Below the pieces are notes generated by a model. It saw nothing but the letters and a program-made list of their open reading frames with translations. It searched no databases and was not told the origin of the DNA. A stretch of 23,463 nt of DNA. Source: an uncultured Porphyromonadaceae bacterium. Its GTDB lineage: Bacteria; Bacteroidota; Bacteroidia; Bacteroidales; Muribaculaceae. Below, piece by piece: positions 7,838-15,347 of the stretch. The translations under genes and the position numbers were made by a program. Numbering within the stretch: position 1 is the first letter of the stretch; every line of letters starts with the position of its first letter. Where the stretch lies: contig UQGP01000035.1 of assembly GCA_900540625.1 (NCBI GenBank), positions 1-23,463 on the forward strand, in the 5' to 3' direction.

Positions 7838-8863
7838 ATGAAACGCTTAATAACACTCGTATCGGTCGTATTACTATCCACGACCCTTGTGTGCTCGACC
7901 GGCCAAAGCCGCGGGCGCAACAACAGCAGTACACGTCCTCCGACAACATCCGCACCGCAGACCCGTCCCGGCAATATGGGCGGAAGCTCTTCGACAGGCA
8001 GTCGTACCGGCAACAGTTCACGTCCGAACAACGGCTACCGACCCGGCGGCAACAACAACCGACCTGATAACGGCTACCGACCCGGCGGCAACAACTCGCG
8101 TCCCGATAACGGCTATCGACCCGGCAGCAACAACTCGCGTCCCGATAACGGCTACCGACCCGGCAGCAACAACTCGCGTCCCGACAACGGCTACCGACCC
8201 GGCGGCAACAACCGTCCCGACCACGGCTATCGACCCGGCGGGAATACGCCTCCTCCACCTCAGGGACCTCGCCCCGGCGGTTACCGTCCCGGCGGAAACT
8301 ACACTCGGCCCACACCTCCGCCACCTCCGCGCCACGACCGCTATTGCTACCACAATACGCCTCCATATCGTCCCTATATGCCGTACAACCGACCTTGGCG
8401 TCGGCCCACACCTCCGCCGTCATGGCGTCCTTATTACGGATGTCCCACATTCAGCAGCATCCTCGGTGTAACATTGGGCACGGCACTGAATCTGTCGCTT
8501 GATTACCTGTTCAACAGCGGATACAGCATTATGGGATACGGAAACAATCAAGTATATCTCTCCAACGTACCTGTGTACAACTATACTTGGCCGTCTGCAA
8601 CGCTGTACTACGGCACCGGAGGAGGCTTGCAAGGCAGCGAATTTGTGTACTCCTCGCCCGGGTACGACATAAGTCGCTACAATGCATTATACAGCCAACT
8701 TGTACGTCAGTACGGGTATCCGGTAAGTGTTCAGGATACCTATGGCGGAGTGACTGCTACCTGGTGGGGATACAACAACGGATACATCACCCTGTCATTC
8801 TTCAACGATACGGCCTATAACGGCACTTCACGCTACTATACCACACTGAGTATCGGCAACTGA
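7838..8863 (+). CDS. Secreted repeat protein of unknown function (RPDNGYRPGGNNS repeats)
   Basis: I do not recognise this 341-residue protein. A signal peptide (about 1-22) precedes a low-complexity region. Residues about 62-137 contain six copies of a 12-13-residue unit of the form RPDNGYRPG(G/S)NNS. A Pro/Arg/Tyr-rich stretch (about 138-200) with two PPPPP-like runs follows. The last 140 residues look globular, rich in Tyr, Gly, Ser and aromatics, with 'TFSSILGVTLGTALNLSLDYLFNSGY' and then short beta-type strands ending 'YYTTLSIGN'. The repeats resemble an extended wall- or surface-spanning linker, and the C-terminus a small beta-rich domain; this is inference. No lipobox and no T9SS tail are seen. 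It is flanked by the asnS terminator and a convergent hairpin, so it is probably monocistronic. No clear TAnnTTTG promoter lies in the 71 bp before it. Confidence 0.85.
   Translation: MKRLITLVSVVLLSTTLVCSTGQSRGRNNSSTRPPTTSAPQTRPGNMGGSSSTGSRTGNSSRPNNGYRPGGNNNRPDNGYRPGGNNSRPDNGYRPGSNNSRPDNGYRPGSNNSRPDNGYRPGGNNRPDHGYRPGGNTPPPPQGPRPGGYRPGGNYTRPTPPPPPRHDRYCYHNTPPYRPYMPYNRPWRRPTPPPSWRPYYGCPTFSSILGVTLGTALNLSLDYLFNSGYSIMGYGNNQVYLSNVPVYNYTWPSATLYYGTGGGLQGSEFVYSSPGYDISRYNALYSQLVRQYGYPVSVQDTYGGVTATWWGYNNGYITLSFFNDTAYNGTSRYYTTLSIGN
8021..8236 (+). repeat. In-frame ~39-bp tandem repeats inside the secreted repeat protein gene
   Basis: Units of about 36-39 bp, such as CGTCCCGATAACGGCTACCG followed by ACCCGGCGGCAACAACTCG, are repeated about six times with few differences. 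The spacing is a multiple of three, so copy-number change would keep the frame. Confidence 0.85.
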
Positions 8864-8872
8864 AGATAGAAC

Positions 8873-8931
8873 AATACAATAAGCCAACGCCCGCAATGGA
8901 ACTGTTTTCCACTGCGAGCGTTGTATGTATT
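8873..8931. terminator. Long hairpin between convergent genes, likely bidirectional terminator
   Basis: CAACGC (8885-8890), CGCA and TGGAA pair in order with TTCCA, TGCG and GCGTTG (8918-8923) around a CTGTT loop, with two single mismatches. AATACA (8873-8878) and TGTATT (8926-8931) continue the stem. It starts 10 bp after the plus-strand stop and lies about 70 bp before the end of the minus-strand lipoprotein gene. There is no strong T run on either side. Confidence 0.6.
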
Positions 8932-8942
8932 ATCGGAAGTGA

Positions 8943-8990
8943 GGATGCTTATCGGGCGAGACGGATGCTTGTCGGGACGAAACGGATGCG
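8943..8990. repeat. 20/21-bp tandem repeat, about 2.3 copies
   Basis: GGATGCTTATCGGGCGAGAC (8943-8962) is followed by GGATGCTTGTCGGGACGAAA plus C (8963-8983) and a partial GGATGCG (8984-8990). It lies between the convergent hairpin and the stop of the lipoprotein gene and is not part of a supported gene. Confidence 0.65.
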
Positions 8991-8999
8991 AGCCTGATT

Positions 9000-9989
9000 C
9001 TAACGTCTGTAGCGAGCAAGGACGCCATCCTCGAAGATGAGGAATACGCCGTCGGGATAGGTCCACCGCTCGACCATACCGGCAGTCGATGGCACCTTGA
9101 TGTACTCGGTGGGTGCGCCCAAGGACAAGCGACATTCGTCCGGGGTCATACCGAGGCGAATCTTGCCGTCGCAGATCAGTTGCCATACCTCGTCCTCGAT
9201 TCGCGGATATCGCGAGCGCGGATTGTCCAGCGCGAAGACCTTGTCGAAATTGCGAGTTGCGGTGGCCCCGTCGCCCAGGGTCATATATACCGCTTGCAGC
9301 GTACCAGGGGCATCGTCCGGCTCAATGACTACAATCACCGGAAGCTCGGCCGTGCCGCCGCGGACATCGCGAACGGTGACGCCCACGTATCGGCGCGGGG
9401 TGATGACGGCGCCTTCGGGCCACGTCATACGACGTTGTGCAATGATATACAGATGCTTTCCGACAAGACGGTGTGCCACGCTGTCTATGACGTCCGCGTC
9501 GATGGTGAACGGTATTTCGAGGCTTTGACGCGACTTCCATGCGCGTTCGTCGATTCCCGTATGATATGCGAGACTATCGCCGTGAGCGCCTGTAAACATC
9601 AGAGTTATTTCAGGCTGCTCGGTAAGCGTCGGGGTGGGTGCCGCTGAGACAAGGCGTAGCGTATCGCCCGGTGCCGGAGTGTGGCGTGTCCCGCTTAGGG
9701 CATCGGTGGAGGCGTCTAAGACTATGCCTATGCGGCTGTCGGTGACTATAAGACGCTTTCCGGGCGCCCATCGAGAAGGGGCGGCCGGGCGGATGTCGGC
9801 AAGGTAGCGCTGCTCGGCACTGAGTGTGCTTGCACGTTGGCGCTGCACGTCTTTGCCCGATATGACGGGAGTGCTTTCCACGCCCGTAAAGCATCCGGAC
9901 AAAGCCATAGCCAATGCCAGGCATACGGCGGTCAGCGGCAGCGCCCGACGCTTGCTGCGATTAGGATTGGCCGACAGAATTTGCATCAT
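9000..9989 (-). CDS. Lipoprotein with a BamE/SmpA-like C-terminal domain
   Basis: The start at 9989 gives a 329-residue protein whose ATG overlaps the stop of the prolyl oligopeptidase gene in an ATGA arrangement; the longer reading frame from 10049 would lie inside that gene and lacks a direct signal peptide. The lipoprotein signal ends ALSGC, with Cys33 as the likely lipidated residue. The middle (about 60-260) has no family I recognise and includes two beta-rich segments with 'RLIVTDSRIGIVLD' and 'KHLYIIAQRRMTW'. The last 65 residues ('GKIRLGMTPDECRLSLGAPTEY...WTYPDGVFLIFEDGVLARY') resemble the BamE/SmpA/OmlA fold, in which a GMTxxEVxxxLGxP helix is followed by strands. This is inferred from pattern only. 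Translational coupling suggests joint expression with the peptidase. Envelope location is likely. Confidence 0.8.
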   Translation of the reverse strand: MMQILSANPNRSKRRALPLTAVCLALAMALSGCFTGVESTPVISGKDVQRQRASTLSAEQRYLADIRPAAPSRWAPGKRLIVTDSRIGIVLDASTDALSGTRHTPAPGDTLRLVSAAPTPTLTEQPEITLMFTGAHGDSLAYHTGIDERAWKSRQSLEIPFTIDADVIDSVAHRLVGKHLYIIAQRRMTWPEGAVITPRRYVGVTVRDVRGGTAELPVIVVIEPDDAPGTLQAVYMTLGDGATATRNFDKVFALDNPRSRYPRIEDEVWQLICDGKIRLGMTPDECRLSLGAPTEYIKVPSTAGMVERWTYPDGVFLIFEDGVLARYRR

Positions 9990-12139
9990 TTTGCGTATAC
10001 GGGTGTGCGCCCTATGTTCTTGAAAATGAAACTGTAAATGTCGGTCCATTCGTCGATGACCTTGCTTATGGGCTTGCCGCCGCCGTGTCCGGCCTTACTG
10101 TCAATGCGTATCAGCTTGGGAGCATCGCCCGTGTCGGCCTGCTGCAACGTAGCAGCGTACTTGAAGGAATGCGCCGGGACTACACGGTCGTCGTGGTCGG
10201 CGGTGGTGACGAGGATGGCAGGATAGGGCGTACCGTCGTTGCGTATGGTGTGCAAGGGCGAGTATCCAAGGAGGTATCGGGCCATCTCCTGTGAGTCGGC
10301 GCTGGTGCCGTAGTCGTGAGCCCAGTTCCAGCCGATGGTGAAGAGGTGGTAGCGCATCATATCCATAACGCCCACGCGTGGGATGGCCACGGCGTAAAGG
10401 TCGGGGCGGATGTTGACGCACGCGCCCACGAGCAGACCGCCGTTGCTGCCTCCTTCGATGACGGTAAGTCGGGGCGTGGTCCAACCGTGGCTTTGCATAT
10501 ACTCGGCTGCGGCGATGAAGTCATCGAAGACATTGAGTTTCTGCGTCAATGTTCCGGCAAGGTGCCACGGTTCGCCGTACTCGGCACCGCCGCGCAGGTT
10601 GACGGAGACGTAGATGCCGCCGTTCTCGAGCCATACAAGGCGATTGGGGCTGAATGTCGGGTTGAGGGTGATGTTGAAGCCGCCGTATCCGTAGAGGTAT
10701 ACGGGATTTGTGCCGTCGGGCTTGATGTCGCGGCGACGCGTCACAAACATGGGCACGCGAGTGCCGTCCTTGCTGTTGAAGAATATTTGCTCGGTGATGT
10801 AATCATCGGGATTGAAGTCTGCAATTCGGGCGCGGAACAGCGGGGTGCTTTCGCCCGAGGCAATGTCGTAGCGATATCCGGCAGCCGGGTATACGAAGCT
10901 GGAGAAGTTGTAGAAAACCTCCTCGTGTTTGCGCGAAGTGCTGAAAGATACCGTGCCGAAGGTCGGTAGTGTGATTTCGCGTATTTGTCGGCCTTGAATA
11001 TCGTAGAGATAGGCGTGGTTGGCCGCATCGCGGTCATAGGTGAGAATCATACGGTCCTTGCCGACGCAATTGACAGATACGAGGGGTGTGCCCGCATCGG
11101 CCACTACGGTGCGCCAGTTGTCGGTGCCGAGGTTGTCGAGGTTGACGGCTGCGATACGGTAGTTGGGCGCATCGATACTTGTGTATAGGTACAATTCGTC
11201 ACCGATGACGCCGATGACTTCGACGTACTTGTCCTGCGAGGGATATATGGTGACCCAGGGGGCGTCGTCCCCTTGGTCAAGGCGTCGTACCACCAGGGCG
11301 TTGCCGTTGCCTTGGCCGCCGATGGTGACGGCCATGAGTCGTTGTCCGGGGTCCACCCAAGCCTCGTGGAAGTGCAGCGGAGCTTCCGGCTCGCTGTACG
11401 CCAGGCGGTCTTGACTTTGGGCGGTGCCTATTGCGTGGTAGTAGACGTTGTGGCCGTAGTTGGCGTTGCTGTATGCCTTGCCTTGTTCGGGCGCCGGGTA
11501 GGCGCTGTAATAGAAGCCGTTGCCGTGCCATGCAGCGCCGGTGAATTTGGCCCAAACGATATGGTCGTCCAATAGTTGCTTCGTGGCGGTATCCATGACG
11601 TAAATCTCCGTCCAGTCGCTGCCGCTGCGGCTGATGGTATATGCGGTATACTTGCCGTCAGGGCTTATGAATACGCCGGTGAGGGCAACGGTACCGTCCT
11701 CGCTGAGCGCATTGGGGTCGATGAAGACTTCGCGGTTGACGGTTCCGGCGGCATCATCGGCACGGTAGAGTACGCTTTGGTTGCGCAGACCGTCGTTTTC
11801 GTAGAAATAGTATCGACCGTCCGCTTCGCGCGAAGGCAGTCCGTGCTTTGCATAGTCATTGAGACTTTGCAGGCGCGTGCGTATTGAGTTGCGCCAGGGT
11901 ATGGCATCGAGGTACTTGCGCGTGACGGCGTTTTCGGCCTCGACCCATGCTGTCACGGCTGCTGCCGTGTCGTTTTCCAGCGGTCGGTAAGGGTCTGCAA
12001 CCTTTATACCGAAGTAGGTGTCCGTAGTGTCATCGTGCGGCGCCACGGGATAAGCCTTGGGTGCGTTTTGTGCAAAAGTCATTGAAGTGCTTGCGAGTAT
12101 GGCGGCACCGCTCAGCAGTGCCGTGAGTGTCTTGGACAT
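9986..12139 (-). CDS. Secreted prolyl oligopeptidase (family S9A)
   Basis: The 717-residue protein has a cleavable signal peptide (about 1-23, ending MTFAQ), an N-terminal beta-propeller (about 90-440) and a C-terminal alpha/beta-hydrolase domain. The catalytic triad is visible: Ser565 in 'EGGSNGGLLVG', Asp650 in 'TADHDDRVVP' and His685 in 'KAGHGGGK'. Arg652 corresponds to the substrate-anchoring arginine of the family. The enzyme cuts after proline in short peptides; the signal peptide implies action in the periplasm, whereas mammalian POP is cytosolic. Length equals the family norm. Its stop overlaps the start of the downstream lipoprotein gene by ATGA. The 143 bp upstream hold the terminator of the M3 peptidase gene and no recognised TAnnTTTG promoter. 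Confidence 0.95.
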   Translation of the reverse strand: MSKTLTALLSGAAILASTSMTFAQNAPKAYPVAPHDDTTDTYFGIKVADPYRPLENDTAAAVTAWVEAENAVTRKYLDAIPWRNSIRTRLQSLNDYAKHGLPSREADGRYYFYENDGLRNQSVLYRADDAAGTVNREVFIDPNALSEDGTVALTGVFISPDGKYTAYTISRSGSDWTEIYVMDTATKQLLDDHIVWAKFTGAAWHGNGFYYSAYPAPEQGKAYSNANYGHNVYYHAIGTAQSQDRLAYSEPEAPLHFHEAWVDPGQRLMAVTIGGQGNGNALVVRRLDQGDDAPWVTIYPSQDKYVEVIGVIGDELYLYTSIDAPNYRIAAVNLDNLGTDNWRTVVADAGTPLVSVNCVGKDRMILTYDRDAANHAYLYDIQGRQIREITLPTFGTVSFSTSRKHEEVFYNFSSFVYPAAGYRYDIASGESTPLFRARIADFNPDDYITEQIFFNSKDGTRVPMFVTRRRDIKPDGTNPVYLYGYGGFNITLNPTFSPNRLVWLENGGIYVSVNLRGGAEYGEPWHLAGTLTQKLNVFDDFIAAAEYMQSHGWTTPRLTVIEGGSNGGLLVGACVNIRPDLYAVAIPRVGVMDMMRYHLFTIGWNWAHDYGTSADSQEMARYLLGYSPLHTIRNDGTPYPAILVTTADHDDRVVPAHSFKYAATLQQADTGDAPKLIRIDSKAGHGGGKPISKVIDEWTDIYSFIFKNIGRTPVYAK

Positions 12140-12219
12140 TGTATACTATGATTTTGGGAGGTGTGTAAGTGCTTGGAAGAGTGCGCATCGGCGCTGTCGT
12201 GTCGGCATCCCCATATTTT

Positions 12220-12258
12220 CGAAAGTCCTTAGGCCGCAGTACAGCCTAAGGACATTTC
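12220..12258 (-). terminator. Terminator hairpin of the M3 peptidase gene
   Basis: GTCCTTAGGC (12225-12234) and GCCTAAGGAC (12243-12252) form a perfect 10-bp stem with a 8-nt loop. On the minus strand it lies 30 bp after the M3 stop and is followed by TTTCGAAAAT, so it has only a short T run. Confidence 0.65.
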
Positions 12259-12282
12259 GGAGATTTGGAGCGAACGATGTCG

Positions 12283-14439
12283 TCAGTCTTTGTTCAGCGA
12301 GGGCACGTTGTGCTTCTCGGGCGTGTCAAGACCGCGGTTGCGCAACAGTGCACCCACTCCAGGACGGTGTCCGCGGAAGTTGATGAAGAGCTGCATCGGG
12401 TCAACGCTGCCGCCCTTTTCGAGGATGTTTTCGCGGAAGGACTTGGCTGTGGCGGGGTCGAAGACGCCTTTTTCCTTGAAGAGCTCGAAGCCGTCGGTGT
12501 CGAGAACCTCGGCCCATAGGTAGGTGTAGTATCCGGAGGCATATCCGTCGCTGCCGAAGATGTGCTTGAAGTATGTCGAGCGGTAGCGGAAGGTGAGTTC
12601 GTCCGGCATTCCGAGGTCTTTGGCAACTTTTTGCTCGAAGGCGGCGATGTCAATGTCGCCGGTGGGATTGAGCTTGCCGTATTGCAGGTCGAGGAGGGCG
12701 GCACCGGCCAATTCGGCGGTGGCGAATCCCTGACCGTGTGTCGATGCTTTCTCGAGTTTCTCGATAAGGGCATCGGGTATCACTTCTCCGGTCTGATAAT
12801 CATGCGCATACACGCGCAGCAACTCGGGATCCATGGCCCAGTGCTCGTGTATCTGAGAGGGCAGCTCGACAAAGTCGCGATCGACATTGGTTCCGCTCTG
12901 GCATTTGTAGCGTGCACGCGACAACATTCCGTGCAGGCCGTGGCCGAATTCGTGGAACATTGTCTCGACTTCGTCCAGCGTCAGCAGCGAGGGGGCATCG
13001 GCAGTGGGCTTGCTGAAATTGCCTACATTGAAGATGATGGGACGGTCGGCGGTGCCGTCGTCGTTGATCCAAGAGCCCTTGAACTCGCTCATCCATGCGC
13101 CTTGACGCTTGGATGCACGGGGGAAGTAGTCGGTCATGAATACTGCGATGTGCTCGCCGGTGGTGGCGTCAGTGACATCGTATACCTTCACTTCGGGATA
13201 GTACTTGGGCGCATCGGGCATCTCGGTGAAGCGGATGTTGTACAGGCGCTCGGCCATGGTGAATATGCCTTTGCGCACGCTGTCGAGAGCGAAGTAGCGA
13301 CGTACTTGATTTTCGTCAAGATCGTATTTCTTTTTGCGTACCTTTTCGGCGTAATAGTAGTAGTCCCAGGGTGCAATCTTGAAATTGCCGCCTTCGTCGT
13401 TGACTATCTGCTGCATCTCGGCCACTTCCTGATGTACGCGCTTGACTGCGGGACGCCATATTTGCATCAGCAGGTCCTCGGCGGCGTTGACGGTCTTGGC
13501 CATGACGTTGTCGGTCATGTACGAGCCGAAGTCTTTGAAGCCCAGTAGGTGAGCCTTCTTGGCGCGAGCTTGCAGTATCTTGTTGATTACGGGCTTATTA
13601 TCGTATTGACCCGAAGAAGCCAGGGAGGTGTAGCCCTGATACATTTGCTTGCGCAGGTCGCGGTCGTCGGCATATTGCAGCAACGGCAGACGGCTTGGAG
13701 CGTGCAGGGTAAACACCCATTTGCCTTTGAGGCCGCGGTTGGCGGCTTCCTCGGCAGCCACATCAATGCTCGATTGGGGCAGACCACTCAGACGCTTGGC
13801 GTCATCGACGACGATGCTGAAGGCGTTGGTGGCCGCCAACAGGTTCTTGTTGAATTGCAGGTATAGGTCGGTGAGCTCGGTGTTCAACTTCTTGAGTTCG
13901 GCCTGCTTATCATCGGACAGCAATGCACCGTTGCGCGTAAAGTTCTTGTAGGACTTCTCTACGGCCAGCTTTTGGTCGTCGGCCAGACCGAGTTTGTCGC
14001 GGTTGTCATAGAGGTACTTGACGCGCTTGAACAGTCCGGGGTTCATGCTCACCTCGTCGCTGTACTGCGAGTAGCGTGGATAGAATTTCTCGGCGATAGC
14101 CACCATCTCGGGCGAGTTGTTGGACTCGTCCAGGGCGCTGAATACGTACACGACGCGGTCCAGAATATCGCTGGAGCGGTCCAATGCCAGGATGGTGTTG
14201 TCAAACGTAGGTGTGGCCGGGTTGTTGACTATGGCGTCGATGTTGGCCTTGGCCTGTGCGATGCCGGCCTCGAGCGCGGGCAGGTAGTCATCGTAGGTGA
14301 TTTGTTCGAACGGGGGAATCTGATACGGCGTTGTGTACGGTGTCAGAAAGGGATTCCGGTGTGCGGCGTTGCCTTGGGCTACCGCGCTGCCGCCGGCCAT
14401 CATAGCCAGTGCAGCCAGAGGAATAAGTCTCTTGTTCAT
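12283..14439 (-). CDS. dcp: Secreted M3-family metallopeptidase (peptidyl-dipeptidase Dcp-like)
   Basis: The 718-residue protein has a signal peptide (about 1-22, ending GSAVAQ), a helical N-terminal half and the zinc domain. The HEFGH motif (496-500, followed by GLHGML) provides two His ligands and the catalytic Glu497, and Glu525 in 'DFVELPSQIHEHW' is the third ligand. The M3 family includes oligopeptidase A, which cuts internally in short peptides, and Dcp, which releases C-terminal dipeptides. The overall similarity suggests Dcp, but the two cannot be separated with certainty by eye. Export is implied by the signal peptide. The gene has its own promoter at 14527-14557 and its own terminator at 12220-12258, so it is probably monocistronic. 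Confidence 0.93.
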   Translation of the reverse strand: MNKRLIPLAALAMMAGGSAVAQGNAAHRNPFLTPYTTPYQIPPFEQITYDDYLPALEAGIAQAKANIDAIVNNPATPTFDNTILALDRSSDILDRVVYVFSALDESNNSPEMVAIAEKFYPRYSQYSDEVSMNPGLFKRVKYLYDNRDKLGLADDQKLAVEKSYKNFTRNGALLSDDKQAELKKLNTELTDLYLQFNKNLLAATNAFSIVVDDAKRLSGLPQSSIDVAAEEAANRGLKGKWVFTLHAPSRLPLLQYADDRDLRKQMYQGYTSLASSGQYDNKPVINKILQARAKKAHLLGFKDFGSYMTDNVMAKTVNAAEDLLMQIWRPAVKRVHQEVAEMQQIVNDEGGNFKIAPWDYYYYAEKVRKKKYDLDENQVRRYFALDSVRKGIFTMAERLYNIRFTEMPDAPKYYPEVKVYDVTDATTGEHIAVFMTDYFPRASKRQGAWMSEFKGSWINDDGTADRPIIFNVGNFSKPTADAPSLLTLDEVETMFHEFGHGLHGMLSRARYKCQSGTNVDRDFVELPSQIHEHWAMDPELLRVYAHDYQTGEVIPDALIEKLEKASTHGQGFATAELAGAALLDLQYGKLNPTGDIDIAAFEQKVAKDLGMPDELTFRYRSTYFKHIFGSDGYASGYYTYLWAEVLDTDGFELFKEKGVFDPATAKSFRENILEKGGSVDPMQLFINFRGHRPGVGALLRNRGLDTPEKHNVPSLNKD

Positions 14440-14526
14440 AGTTGTATGTATGTACGTGGTGTGATATTCGGTTTATTGTGTCGCCGGGGCTGCGGCCTTG
14501 TCGCCTTGTCCCGTAGTGCCACGAGA

Positions 14527-14557
14527 CAAAGTTACAAAAAACATTTCATTAGGACAA
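14527..14557 (-). promoter_or_regulatory. Bacteroidetes-type promoter of the M3 peptidase gene
   Basis: On the minus strand TAACTTTG (14534 to 14527) matches TAnnTTTG, and TTG (14557 to 14555) lies 20 bp upstream. It sits just downstream of the terminator at 14564-14616 and 88 bp before the start codon. Confidence 0.65.
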
Positions 14558-14563
14558 CCCGAT

Positions 14564-14616
14564 AAAAAAACGGAAACTCAGTAACTACCGTAACTGTTAC
14601 GATGGTTACTGAGTTT
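14564..14616 (-). terminator. Strong terminator after the PorT-like gene
   Basis: AAACTCAGTAAC (14574-14585) and GTTACTGAGTTT (14605-14616) pair perfectly; inside, CGTAA and TTACG form a second stem. On the minus strand a run of seven T (14570-14564) follows the stem after CCG. It ends the DPP III-LysM-barrel unit and separates it from the M3 gene. Confidence 0.9.
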
Positions 14617-14651
14617 ATACTTATTTAAGTAGTCTTCGGGGTGGGGAGGAG

Positions 14652-15347
14652 TCAGCGGAGGCGGAAGTTGTAGCCGAGGGTGACTTGGATGGCCGAGCCG
14701 CGGGAGGCGCTGAAGTAGTCGGCCTTGGTGGAGGGGAAGATGTTGCCCAGACCGAAGTAGTAGCGGGCTTCGAGCACCAGCGAATGGCGCGGGCGGAGGT
14801 AGAACTCAATGCCGGCGCCGGCGGTGATGCCGTAGTCAAAGCGGTTCTTGATGTCCATGGTCATCTGTCGGGTGACTCGTGTGGCCGGGATTTCGGCGGC
14901 TGTGGGGTCGGAGTAGTCGAAGTTGGCGCTTTTGCCGTCGGAGAGCATATACGAAATCTCGGGGCCGAGGTTGACAAAGCCTTTGAAGCGTCGCGAGCCG
15001 AAGTAGATGTGCGTCATTATCGGCAGCGAGATGTACGTCAGGTTGCGCTTGTACGACAGCTCCGGGTTGTCCTTGAAGTTCTCTTGCCATCCGCGTTGCG
15101 TGATGTTGAGCTCGCCGATAAGTCCGAAGATTTTTTCCTCGGCATATCGGAAGGTGACACCGCCCGTAAATCCGTTGTGCGATTTTTGGTCTATGGACGG
15201 TGAGAACGATTGACGAGACATGGACAGTCCGCCGTGCACGCCCACCCATAGGTGTTCGCGGTAGTGCTTTTGGGCCGGGGCCTGAAGTGTGGCGACGGCG
15301 AGTATCGTCAGTACGGCGACCGATCGTAGTATGCGTGCGCAGCTCAT
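14652..15347 (-). CDS. PorT-like outer-membrane beta-barrel protein
   Basis: The 231-residue protein has a signal peptide (about 1-25, ending QAPAQ) and then alternating amphipathic strands characteristic of the small eight-stranded outer-membrane barrels of the OMP_b-brl_2/PorT family. Recognisable elements are 'LWVGVHGGLSMS', 'FTGGVTFRYAEEKIFGLIGELNITQRG' and 'ITAGAGIEFYLRPRHSLVLEARYYFGLGNIF', ending 'GSAIQVTLGYNFRLR' with a C-terminal aromatic near the end. PorT is needed for type IX secretion in Porphyromonas, but most family members are of unknown role, so that function is not claimed. Its ATG overlaps the stop of the LysM gene (ATGA at 15347-15344), so it is translationally coupled to it. 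Confidence 0.88.
   Translation of the reverse strand: MSCARILRSVAVLTILAVATLQAPAQKHYREHLWVGVHGGLSMSRQSFSPSIDQKSHNGFTGGVTFRYAEEKIFGLIGELNITQRGWQENFKDNPELSYKRNLTYISLPIMTHIYFGSRRFKGFVNLGPEISYMLSDGKSANFDYSDPTAAEIPATRVTRQMTMDIKNRFDYGITAGAGIEFYLRPRHSLVLEARYYFGLGNIFPSTKADYFSASRGSAIQVTLGYNFRLR

Noticed and set aside
5173..8236. Tandem repeats considered as a CRISPR array
   Set aside because: Repeats are directly adjacent, lie in frame inside genes and have no unique spacers; no cas genes are present.
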